6,128 bases of DNA, from positions 1 through 6,128 of the forward strand of contig JAUWIO010000057.1 of NCBI GenBank assembly GCA_030605305.1, in the 5' to 3' direction. The position numbers were made by a program, and so were the translations under genes. This document shows, piece by piece, positions 1 to 6,128 of the stretch. Origin of the DNA: Actinomycetes bacterium (GTDB taxonomy: Bacteria; Actinomycetota; Aquicultoria; CAJVYJ01; JAUVQD01). Position 1 is the stretch's first letter; each line of letters begins with the position of its first letter. Below the pieces are notes generated by a model. The model worked only from the letters and a program-made list of their open reading frames with translations, searched no databases and was not told the origin of the DNA.

Positions 1-194
1 GGCCAGACAATGGTCTCGAAACGCTTGAGCGATAGCGCCGCCAGGGCCATCAAAGAATAGGTCAAGATAGCGACTAGTATCCATGAACCCTCGGACCCCA
101 GTGCCGGAAAGACGGGCTCGGCTCGGAGCAACCACAGGCGTAAAGGAAGAATGTAAAAGAGTCCGACGAAAACGATGCTGACCAGAAATATCAC
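1..194 (-). CDS. Small membrane protein, N-terminal part only (unrecognised)
   Basis: The first 64 codons of a gene that leaves the window at the left edge. It starts with GTG at 194-192, which overlaps the TGA stop of the 688-residue gene in the arrangement GTGA. A perfect AGGAGG Shine-Dalgarno sequence sits 7 nt upstream, inside the preceding gene, so this start is well supported. The visible protein is very hydrophobic. Residues 1-23 (MIFLVSIVFVGLFYILPLRL onward) form a first membrane helix or signal anchor. A short loop with RAEPVFPALGSEGS follows, then a second membrane helix at about residues 38-56 ending in the basic LKRFE. Arg/Lys follow both hydrophobic stretches, so the topology is unclear. 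I recognise no family. The overlap suggests translational coupling to the 688-residue protein and hence a role in the same membrane complex, which is inference from position. Length and C-terminal domains are unknown. Confidence 0.8.
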   Translation of the reverse strand, partial: MIFLVSIVFVGLFYILPLRLWLLRAEPVFPALGSEGSWILVAILTYSLMALAALSLKRFETIVW

Positions 195-2257
195 GCCGCG
201 TCCTCCTGGACGAGAGGGGCGAAGGCCAGCTGAACGTAGATGAGCTGATGCGGACGCGAAACATCGACGACTCCCGCTTCCCTGAGAAGAGTAGGATCGG
301 CCGCGAGCGGCGAAGAGCGGCCGCCCGGCAAGGCGGCCAGGATCACGGCCTCGGAACGGGCCGATGAAGTCGGATGAGGCGGACGCGAATCAGACCGGAG
401 CTGATCAAAAAGCGCCGCTATGGATTCGCGGTCACTAGCTGCCTCCAGCAGTGACCGGTCGAGGGTCTGTTCGTCGACGAATGTCAGTCCGGCGCGCGCG
501 AAGTCATCGAGACCGGCCGCCAATTCTTCTCCTCCGAGTGAACGCCATTCTCGATGATGGCCCGCCGCATAACGGACCGACTCATCCTCTTTATCGTAGC
601 GACCGCGTTTGTATCGGGGGTGGACCGCCGGCTCCACCAGTGAAAAGAACGGGCGGGGGGTCTGACTAATAGAAGTATCTTGAGCAGCCGGAGGTACCCC
701 ACTCAGGGCGTGCAGATATAGCTTACGGAGCCCAGTCAGGGCCTCCTGCTCCGCTAAGAGCGCCGCCGACCAACTATGAACGGGCTCGGCTTCACCCTCG
801 TCGACGTCCGCCCCCGATAGCCACTCCGCCAGCAGGCGCCACCCGGCCCGGTCCACTGCGGCTCGATATTGAGCGACCAATGATTCTATATATAGGGAAC
901 GGGAGTCACGTAACGAAGCCTGGGCCCGCCGAAGAAACAGGAAGATGAAAAGGCCGGTGAGGATGGCTGCCGCGGCCCCGAAAACGGGGGAGGGTGGCAG
1001 ATAGGCCGGGTTGATATAGCCTTCGGGGAAAGCTCCCAGGACCCGCACGAATTCCACGCCGAAAAAGTATGTCAAAGATATCAGTAGCCAACTGCGGGCG
1101 GCGAGCGCCACCGCTTCCGGGTGACCTTTGATCCGCCTAATAAGATCCGTGCGAAAGACCTCCGGGTCCTTGAGCTCGACCGGCTTGGTAGCGGCGCGGC
1201 TCTCCACTTCATCTTTGAGCGCCGCCGTCCGCTCCCCGAGGCGGTCGAGGAATCTCCCTGTTTTGTCCAGAGCACCCGATTCCGCCATGAGGTCGTCGAG
1301 CTCAGAGCCGAGCGCCGCAGCCTCGCTCTCCCCGAGCCGGTCGAGGTTACGTTGCAGTCGACCGATGATCCGCGGTAATCGCTCCCGCCCAATATAATCT
1401 ACGTGGCCGTCGATCTTCTTCACCCAGGAAGAGAGCGGTACACCGGCAAATTGGCGAGTCTCTACGATCAACGCGTCGACCGCCGTCCCCTCGTCATCGG
1501 CGACGACCACCTCTCTAAGAGCATCCGCAAAGAACTCGCGCCGCTTCAGATACTCGTCTGCCTGCCGATAAAAAAGTTCGCCGGCTCCGCCCAATAATCC
1601 TTCGTTGACCAGCTCATGAATGAAGCGGTCCGATTCCTCCTCGACCAAGCTCTCGATCGGATGGACCAGCCCCGCCAGTCCGACTCCGGCCGAACGGGCC
1701 CGGCGGACCTCCATGATATCTCCAAGCGCCGCACCGAAGGATGGTTCAGCCAGCAGAGACGCGAAGGCAGCGGCAGTATCGCTTTGATTAGACCCGGATA
1801 CAAAGAAATGCCGATGGTAAATGCTCTCATCGGGGAAAGCGGCGGTCTGCGGGGGCAACCGAAAGATCCCGGTCGCCTCGATCGGTCCGACCCGGAGCCG
1901 GTCGGTGGAACTGTTGAAGAGCCTCGCCAGTCCCGCACTTAACTCCATGGCTCCGGGGTCTTCTCTGTCGGCGATCGTCACGACCGCGGGGCGCGGCGTC
2001 CCGGTTCCGGACCGATCCGGCAGCTCAATAAACTTACCGGCGCACCAATCTATAAAGGAGTCCGGTGTCTGTGTGTCTCTCAGACCGGCGGGACACTCGA
2101 CCAGAGTCAGGCCCCCAACCGTCTGAAAGGAGAACCCCGGCGCGCTATCGACTGTGCTCAGGGCCGCCATGACCACGGCGGCGCTTGGTTTCGATGACTC
2201 CAGGCGGCGCAATGAATCGACGCCGAACGACCCCAACCCGAGAATAATTACGTTCAT
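191..2257 (-). CDS. Membrane-spanning, degenerate tubulin-like (Tubulin_2-related) protein
   Basis: A 688-residue protein with no function I can assign from memory. It begins with a short hydrophobic strand and a GLGSFG loop (residues 7-12), like the first loop of the neighbouring tubulin-like protein (GLGGTG). Further matches in the same order are: strand AVVTIADREDPG (91-102) where the neighbour has its GGTGSG signature, GIFRLPP (130-136) against SFIFLPG, HFFVSGSNQ (150-158) against YVYIIDRQ, GLAGLVHP with RF 11 residues beyond the Pro (193-212) against GLSRILFP with RF at the same spacing, and HQ followed by PL 11 residues later (670-682) against HQ and PL 12 apart. Both glycine-rich phosphate loops are altered, so GTP binding is doubtful. 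Residues 300-356 form a charged, probably coiled-coil stretch. Two transmembrane helices follow at about 386-408 and 425-442, joined by a Pro-rich loop. The ATG at 2257 is 3 bp after the upstream stop, in the same frame, with no good Shine-Dalgarno, so coupled reinitiation is likely. The gene is certain; the tubulin relationship is inferred by eye. Confidence 0.85.
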   Translation of the reverse strand: MNVIILGLGSFGVDSLRRLESSKPSAAVVMAALSTVDSAPGFSFQTVGGLTLVECPAGLRDTQTPDSFIDWCAGKFIELPDRSGTGTPRPAVVTIADREDPGAMELSAGLARLFNSSTDRLRVGPIEATGIFRLPPQTAAFPDESIYHRHFFVSGSNQSDTAAAFASLLAEPSFGAALGDIMEVRRARSAGVGLAGLVHPIESLVEEESDRFIHELVNEGLLGGAGELFYRQADEYLKRREFFADALREVVVADDEGTAVDALIVETRQFAGVPLSSWVKKIDGHVDYIGRERLPRIIGRLQRNLDRLGESEAAALGSELDDLMAESGALDKTGRFLDRLGERTAALKDEVESRAATKPVELKDPEVFRTDLIRRIKGHPEAVALAARSWLLISLTYFFGVEFVRVLGAFPEGYINPAYLPPSPVFGAAAAILTGLFIFLFLRRAQASLRDSRSLYIESLVAQYRAAVDRAGWRLLAEWLSGADVDEGEAEPVHSWSAALLAEQEALTGLRKLYLHALSGVPPAAQDTSISQTPRPFFSLVEPAVHPRYKRGRYDKEDESVRYAAGHHREWRSLGGEELAAGLDDFARAGLTFVDEQTLDRSLLEAASDRESIAALFDQLRSDSRPPHPTSSARSEAVILAALPGGRSSPLAADPTLLREAGVVDVSRPHQLIYVQLAFAPLVQEDAA
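202..207 (-). promoter_or_regulatory. Ribosome binding site AGGAGG for the left-edge membrane gene
   Basis: On the minus strand AGGAGG lies 7 nt before the GTG at 194, within the codons for the final Gln-Glu-Asp-Ala-Ala of the upstream gene. It is the strongest Shine-Dalgarno sequence in the window and decides the GTG start of a gene whose start would otherwise be missed. Confidence 0.8.
1232..1346 (-). repeat. Two-copy 19-bp intragenic direct repeat, 96 bp apart
   Basis: Copies at 1232-1250 and 1328-1346 match at 18 of 19 positions (plus strand ctccccgag, then g or c, then cggtcgagg) and are offset by exactly 96 bp, which is 32 codons. In the protein they give DRLGE at residues 306-310 and 338-342, within NLDRLGES and FLDRLGER, in the charged helical region before the membrane helices. 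This suggests a short internal duplication of a coiled-coil unit. The flanking sequence is much less similar. Confidence 0.6.
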
Positions 2258-2260
2258 GGC

Positions 2261-5200
2261 CTACCCGGCCAACGGGAATCCGCGGTCGCGCTGGTCCTTT
2301 AACCGGCCGACGTAGGCCGTGAGCGCATCATACTCTCGCCTGAGCATCTCGCGCTCCTCCTCGTCATCCAGACGTTTGACCTCGCTGACGATGATCCGGT
2401 CGAGATACTCCTCGATGTCCGTTATGAGGTGATACTGCTTCAGTTTCTCGAGTTCACCGATGAGCCGGCCGGCCCGATCCGAAACATCCGGAAAACCCAC
2501 CAGGTTTTCAGCCGCCTCGACACGACCGGCGGCTGAAAGTGTCTCGATCGGTCCCATACGCAGGACCTTATCGGACTCGACGAGCTGAACCGCATAATAG
2601 TCCTGGGCATCTCCGGCGAAGACGTATCCCCGCACCGGGCGGCTGTCTATCTTGTCCTGCTCGATCAGACTCAAGATGACCGGATCTTTCTTGAAAACCA
2701 GATAATCAGTGAAGAGACCGAGGGCAAACTCACAAACGGCCTGGTCGTCCAGGCTCGAGGACGTCCGCAAATCAGGAAGGGCTTCGATCTCCCGGCTCCA
2801 ATCTTGCCGAATATGTAATGGCTGGCTGCCCGAGAGCTTGGCGCGGCGCATGTATTGCTTATAGTCGGCGCGCAAAGCCGGCATGACCCGCAGAGCGAAG
2901 AGTGGCAGGCCATGTTGTGCCTGCAAGAGAGTGACCTGATGGTTATCGGCTGTCCGCACTAGTCCGGGGCGGTTCTGTCCCTGTGGTAGGGGCAGCGCAT
3001 CAGGGTCGCTATAGCCGAGCGAAAACGTCCGCGGAAGATCGACCGTACCCGCGTCGTGGGCCTTTTCTTTATCATAATTCCAACATGGTTGGGACAGCTC
3101 GAAGAGGTTGCCCATAACTTGTTCGGAAAACTTCTGCTGCCCCACACTCTCGTTGACGGCTTCTACGGCCGTGCGGCTCAAAGTTTCCTTGAAGAGCTGC
3201 CTGACGTGCTCCGAGACCATCGCTATCAGGACCTTATTGATCTTGACCTCCTGATCGCTAGTGGCCAGATCATACAGGCCTTGCCCGTGCACACCCTGAG
3301 TCTCATTCAGTCGAGCCAGGATCGCCTTGACGTGTTTAGACATGTTCGCCGGGCGGACCTTTTCATCATAGACAGCCTGGAACTCAGATGATTCTAAGGC
3401 CTCCAGCACCTTATGCGGAAAGATCTGCGTGGTGATCGTCGCCCCCCTATCGGCTTTGGCCAGCGCCCGATCCCGGCGACGTTCATCCGCGCGTTCAGCC
3501 AGATGGTTCAGGCGCCCGATGATCAAATCTATCTTATCCAGCTCCCGATCGATGACGCTGCGCTGGACTTTGCGACCGACGCGGATCTCTTCGTCCTCCA
3601 GGTATTCCTCAACGACCTGCTCTTGGCCGACCAGCGCCGTCAGCAGGTGTTGCTTGCGATCGGCTATCCTTTCTTGAAAAGACGCCTCGGCCAGGTCTCT
3701 AAGCGCCGATGCCAGGCGCCTCGCCGCCTTGCCGGTGTTACGGCCGCGAAACGGCACGAGCGAGTCACCGGTGAGACGCTCCAGCGATACCAGCTCCTTG
3801 TTGAGCGCGGCCCGATGGCGCCCTTTGATAACGCCCCATTCAGACTTCTCCTCGCGCATTTGACGCAACAACTCCCGGGCGCTTCTTTTTGCGCCCATGA
3901 CAGTCTTTTGGGCATAGGCGACGCCCAGCTCGCAGTGGTCGACCAGATTGACGACCGCGTCGACAACCTCCTTCTTCGCCTCCTCCTCATGAGCCCGGCA
4001 GTTACGGTCGATCAAAAGGAGCCCCTCGGTGATCCGGCTATCATTGAGGTCGATCTCTTTTGTCAGCTTATCGATCCGCCCCTTGCCCAACGCCTGAGAC
4101 AGCTCTCCCCCAGTCGGGATCTGGGCAACGAAGTCGAGAGCCGGGCGGCACAAGTCATCGATAGCGACCATATTCGTCGGCCCCAGGCGTTCGAAGAGGC
4201 CGGCTTGGCGCTCATCGCTTTCGACAGCCTCATCCATCCAGGAATCACTGGCAGGCAGGTCCATATAGATCATGTCGCGTAAGAAGCGGTAGACCAGCTG
4301 CGACTGGATAGTGTGACGCGGAAAAAGTATCCGGCTGAGGCCAAGACTGCTGGAAGCGGTCCGTTTTCCTTGCCGTTGATGAGAGGGCTCGACGACAGCG
4401 TCGATATTGGTCAAGCCGACACCCTCCTCCTCCTGGCCTACGGGCGTGACGATCATCTGATACATGGCGTCTGCCGTCAGGTCGTAAGCATCCTCCGGGC
4501 GGTCGAGATTGCCGATATTACCGAGCTGGCGGTCGATAATGTAGACGTACTTAGACAGGTTCCCAGCCGGTATCATCACACGCTGGCTGGAATCTCTGGT
4601 CTTGGTGTCCAGGATATATTTATTGAGGTCGCTGCCCGGCGAGAGAAAGTAGTCTAGCTCCTTGAGAAAAGCGTAGGCATTGGCCCGATGCGCCGAAACT
4701 AGTTCGAGAGAGCGCTTTCGCGCCTCTTCCTCATAGACCCCGGGCAGAAAAATAAACGAGCGTATCTCCGGCACCCGCCCCTGGGACAAAACGGCCCGCC
4801 ACACTTTATACAGGATATCGAGGAAGATCCCGCTCCCCGTCCCCCCGCAGGCGGACGAGATGATATAAACGCGGAAATTACCGCCTACATCGGCCAGGTT
4901 CTGGTCGCGCACCAGGTCTTCGTAGAGCGTGCACGTATCGACGACTTTCTGGTGGATGATCGATTCCACCTGGTAGTGCATCTGATGCAGAAAGAGCCGC
5001 CCCAGCTGGCGCACGCGCTTGGCCCCCCACTCTTGATATTGGGGCGAGACGTGGTAGCGATTGTCCCACCAGTCGCGCAAGTTCCGGTCCTTGGCGTAGT
5101 TCTCCTGAAGAAAGCTGTAACCGTTGAAGTCCTGGGCCAGATTGACGTACTCCTCTTCCGACTCCGAGAAGGTGCGGACGATGTCGGGATTCTGCTGCTT

Positions 5201-5443
5201 CAGGAGCCCGATGGTGTCAAAGAGGAGGAACTTGATCATGTCCGCGTGCTCCTGGACCTGACCGTATTCGACTTGGAGATGCTGCTTTAAGCGCGCGGCC
5301 GTCTCGGCCCCGGTGCCGCCAAGGCCCAAAATCAAGGTCGGCTGCGGCGCGCGCCTCTCGAACCTTTCGGCCTGGACAGCTTCGCGGCTGCGAACTTCAC
5401 CGGTCAGCCCTTCAAAAAACTCCTCGTTCAGTATCGAACACAT
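2261..5443 (-). CDS. Tubulin-like GTPase, Tubulin_2 / FtsZl-1 family
   Basis: A 1060-residue member of the tubulin/FtsZ superfamily, expected to bind GTP and probably to polymerise in the cytoplasm. The Rossmann-like core starts with strand PTLILGLGGTG (35-45), the first nucleotide loop. FLLFDT (72-77) fits the second strand and loop. The superfamily signature is at 196-205 (SSACGGTGSG) after strand RVYII, followed by helix IFLDILYKVW. FIFLPGVY (230-237) and KYVYIID (298-304) are further core strands. Next come the GLSRILFP element (368-375), a long charged helical region (about 470-660, probably coiled coil in part), a C-terminal module with HQ (835-836) and GLPLF (845-849), and a highly charged helical tail (about 993-1055). 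I see no membrane segment or signal peptide. The length suits Tubulin_2 proteins, which are far longer than FtsZ. ATG 5443 is the first possible start, because an in-frame TAG lies 12 nt upstream, and AGGGGA precedes it by 5 nt. Family membership is solid; a membrane-remodelling role is the published proposal for the family, not shown here. Confidence 0.9.
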   Translation of the reverse strand: MCSILNEEFFEGLTGEVRSREAVQAERFERRAPQPTLILGLGGTGAETAARLKQHLQVEYGQVQEHADMIKFLLFDTIGLLKQQNPDIVRTFSESEEEYVNLAQDFNGYSFLQENYAKDRNLRDWWDNRYHVSPQYQEWGAKRVRQLGRLFLHQMHYQVESIIHQKVVDTCTLYEDLVRDQNLADVGGNFRVYIISSACGGTGSGIFLDILYKVWRAVLSQGRVPEIRSFIFLPGVYEEEARKRSLELVSAHRANAYAFLKELDYFLSPGSDLNKYILDTKTRDSSQRVMIPAGNLSKYVYIIDRQLGNIGNLDRPEDAYDLTADAMYQMIVTPVGQEEEGVGLTNIDAVVEPSHQRQGKRTASSSLGLSRILFPRHTIQSQLVYRFLRDMIYMDLPASDSWMDEAVESDERQAGLFERLGPTNMVAIDDLCRPALDFVAQIPTGGELSQALGKGRIDKLTKEIDLNDSRITEGLLLIDRNCRAHEEEAKKEVVDAVVNLVDHCELGVAYAQKTVMGAKRSARELLRQMREEKSEWGVIKGRHRAALNKELVSLERLTGDSLVPFRGRNTGKAARRLASALRDLAEASFQERIADRKQHLLTALVGQEQVVEEYLEDEEIRVGRKVQRSVIDRELDKIDLIIGRLNHLAERADERRRDRALAKADRGATITTQIFPHKVLEALESSEFQAVYDEKVRPANMSKHVKAILARLNETQGVHGQGLYDLATSDQEVKINKVLIAMVSEHVRQLFKETLSRTAVEAVNESVGQQKFSEQVMGNLFELSQPCWNYDKEKAHDAGTVDLPRTFSLGYSDPDALPLPQGQNRPGLVRTADNHQVTLLQAQHGLPLFALRVMPALRADYKQYMRRAKLSGSQPLHIRQDWSREIEALPDLRTSSSLDDQAVCEFALGLFTDYLVFKKDPVILSLIEQDKIDSRPVRGYVFAGDAQDYYAVQLVESDKVLRMGPIETLSAAGRVEAAENLVGFPDVSDRAGRLIGELEKLKQYHLITDIEEYLDRIIVSEVKRLDDEEEREMLRREYDALTAYVGRLKDQRDRGFPLAG

Positions 5444-5477
5444 CTGTATCCCCTATATCCTCAGCCGCGCCGTGGCG
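5444..5477 (-). promoter_or_regulatory. 34-bp intergenic gap with ribosome binding site of the tubulin-like gene
   Basis: The only true gap between genes in the window. On the minus strand it holds AGGGGA (5454-5449), 5 nt before the ATG at 5443, which is a good Shine-Dalgarno match. I see no hairpin followed by a T-run and no convincing -35/-10 pair, so the tubulin-like gene is probably transcribed with the gene upstream of it. Confidence 0.65.
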
Positions 5478-6128
5478 CTAGCTCCACTGCAATCTATATT
5501 CCCCGATCTGGACTATGGAGCCGGAATGAAGCTCCATCTCTTCAGTCACGATCACCGGTGTCGACGCTGTTGAGCGCGCCACCCTGACTGTCCCTTCCCG
5601 CGGGCGGATGAAAACTTTGGCTTCCCCGTCGTCCCAGGCTGTAAAAAGCTCCGCGTGGACAGGCTCGATGCCCGCGCCGCGCAGAGCTACGCTGCCATTC
5701 GCGCCCAAGCTCGCCCGTCGTCCCAGACCCTCCAGATTTACCGGTCGGGGTAGTTTCTCCCCCTTAGGAGCTGCGGAAAACGCAAGTCTTCCAAAAAGAG
5801 GCGGCGCGAATAATCCCCGGTACGCCAGCTGGCCCGCCGGGTTGACCGCATAGCGCCCGAAGAGCAGAAGAGTGGTGAGCGCGGCCAGCCCGACCAGGAC
5901 GAATACGTACAGCGCCAGACCAGTCGTCCGGGAGAAAAGTATCTCTTTCTCCGGGCCGCTCGTCTTGATGACAGGGTCGACGCCGAGGCGTTCGATCTTC
6001 GGCGCCAACGGCAGTTCGGCCACGAGCGCCACCTTCAATTGCCCGCGCCACGACTCTTCTTTCTTTAAGTCAACCGCGTCGGCGCCGCGGGGCGCAACGA
6101 CCTTTATCGGGATCGTCCGGCGCTCACC
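5478..6128 (-). CDS. Membrane-anchored protein with C-terminal degenerate FHA-like domain, 5' end outside window
   Basis: The reading frame is open to the right edge, so the 216 visible residues are the C-terminal part of a longer protein (numbered here from the first visible codon, GERRTIPIKV). Residues 1-65 have strand-like stretches (TIPIKVVAP, LKVALVAELPL) that suggest a beta-rich domain I cannot name. Residues 69-91 are one clear transmembrane helix (TGLALYVFVLVGLAALTTLL). After a Gly/Pro-rich linker, about 131-216 resemble a forkhead-associated fold: GLGRRASLGANGSVALRG, then GIEPVHAELF, KVFIRP, EGTVRV, and the typical ending SGSIVQIGEYRLQW. The FHA histidine is kept (H158), but the phosphothreonine-contacting Ser-Arg before it is Glu-Pro and the Asn-Gly turn is missing, so phosphopeptide binding is doubtful. 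FHA domains are normally cytoplasmic, which would put the N-terminal part outside. A vWA domain further upstream is possible, since FtsZl-1 loci often include one, but is not visible. Stop TAG lies 34 bp before the tubulin-like gene. Confidence 0.8.
   Translation of the reverse strand, partial: GERRTIPIKVVAPRGADAVDLKKEESWRGQLKVALVAELPLAPKIERLGVDPVIKTSGPEKEILFSRTTGLALYVFVLVGLAALTTLLLFGRYAVNPAGQLAYRGLFAPPLFGRLAFSAAPKGEKLPRPVNLEGLGRRASLGANGSVALRGAGIEPVHAELFTAWDDGEAKVFIRPREGTVRVARSTASTPVIVTEEMELHSGSIVQIGEYRLQWS

Noticed and set aside
884..897. AT-rich TATATATA block that resembles a -10 element
   Set aside because: It is within a coding stretch (SLYIES) of the 688-residue protein, has no matching -35, and no gene start follows it closely on either strand.
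1616..1942. 108-codon plus-strand open frame
   Set aside because: It is antisense to the N-terminal half of the 688-residue gene, whose matches to its neighbour support the minus-strand reading.
3413..4282. 289-codon open frame on the plus strand inside the tubulin-like gene
   Set aside because: It is antisense to a clear Tubulin_2 coding region, has no recognisable domain, and is the kind of long mirror frame that GC-rich codon use produces.
4952..5290. 112-codon plus-strand open frame rich in Val, Leu and Asp
   Set aside because: It lies wholly antisense to the conserved GTPase core of the tubulin-like gene; its hydrophobic look comes from the complement of charged helix codons.
5473..5486. 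Imperfect 14-bp palindrome around GCTAGC at the end of the FHA-like gene
   Set aside because: It has a mismatch, no loop and no T-run, and overlaps the last codons, so it is neither a convincing terminator nor an operator.
5488..5500. GGGGAATATAG on the minus strand as a possible promoter for the tubulin-like gene
   Set aside because: It encodes the IGEYR ending of the FHA-like domain and lacks a -35 hexamer at suitable distance.
5478..6038. Start of the FHA-like gene at the TTG codon at 6038
   Set aside because: The frame is open without a stop to the window edge and continues the same beta-rich pattern, and the TTG has no clear Shine-Dalgarno spacing; the true start is probably outside the window.

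Overview
The window is about 60% G+C by eye and is almost wholly coding. Everything lies on the minus strand, so the transcription order runs from the right edge to the left. The layout looks like one operon: a membrane-anchored protein with a degenerate C-terminal FHA-like fold (5' end outside the window), a 1060-residue tubulin/FtsZ-superfamily protein of the Tubulin_2 (FtsZl-1) type, a 688-residue protein that I read as a diverged, membrane-spanning paralog of that tubulin-like protein, and the first 64 codons of a small membrane protein that runs off the left edge. Gaps are 34 bp, 3 bp and a 4-bp overlap. There are no RNA genes, mobile elements, CRISPR arrays or convincing terminators. The organism cannot be identified; the sequence fits a free-living GC-rich bacterium, and this gene family is scattered over several bacterial phyla and archaea.

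The best-supported assignment is the 1060-aa protein. It has the dinucleotide-fold-like first loop GLGGTG and the tubulin/FtsZ signature loop GGTGSG, each after a hydrophobic strand, and long charged helices beyond the GTPase core. Makarova and Koonin described FtsZl-1 as the proposed core of a multi-component membrane-remodelling system with a von Willebrand A protein, a distinct GTPase and OmpA-family proteins. None of those partners is visible here, but the truncated upstream protein could carry a vWA domain in the part outside the window.

The most interesting observation is the 688-aa neighbour. By hand it can be lined up with the tubulin-like protein at six places in the same order, yet both phosphate-contacting loops are altered and two transmembrane helices lie in its middle. 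It starts in the same reading frame as the tubulin-like gene, separated by only TAG-GCC-ATG. A working model is a GTP-binding tubulin-like subunit paired with a non-GTP-binding, membrane-anchored tubulin-like subunit, together with an FHA-like membrane protein and another small membrane protein. This model is inferred from sequence only.
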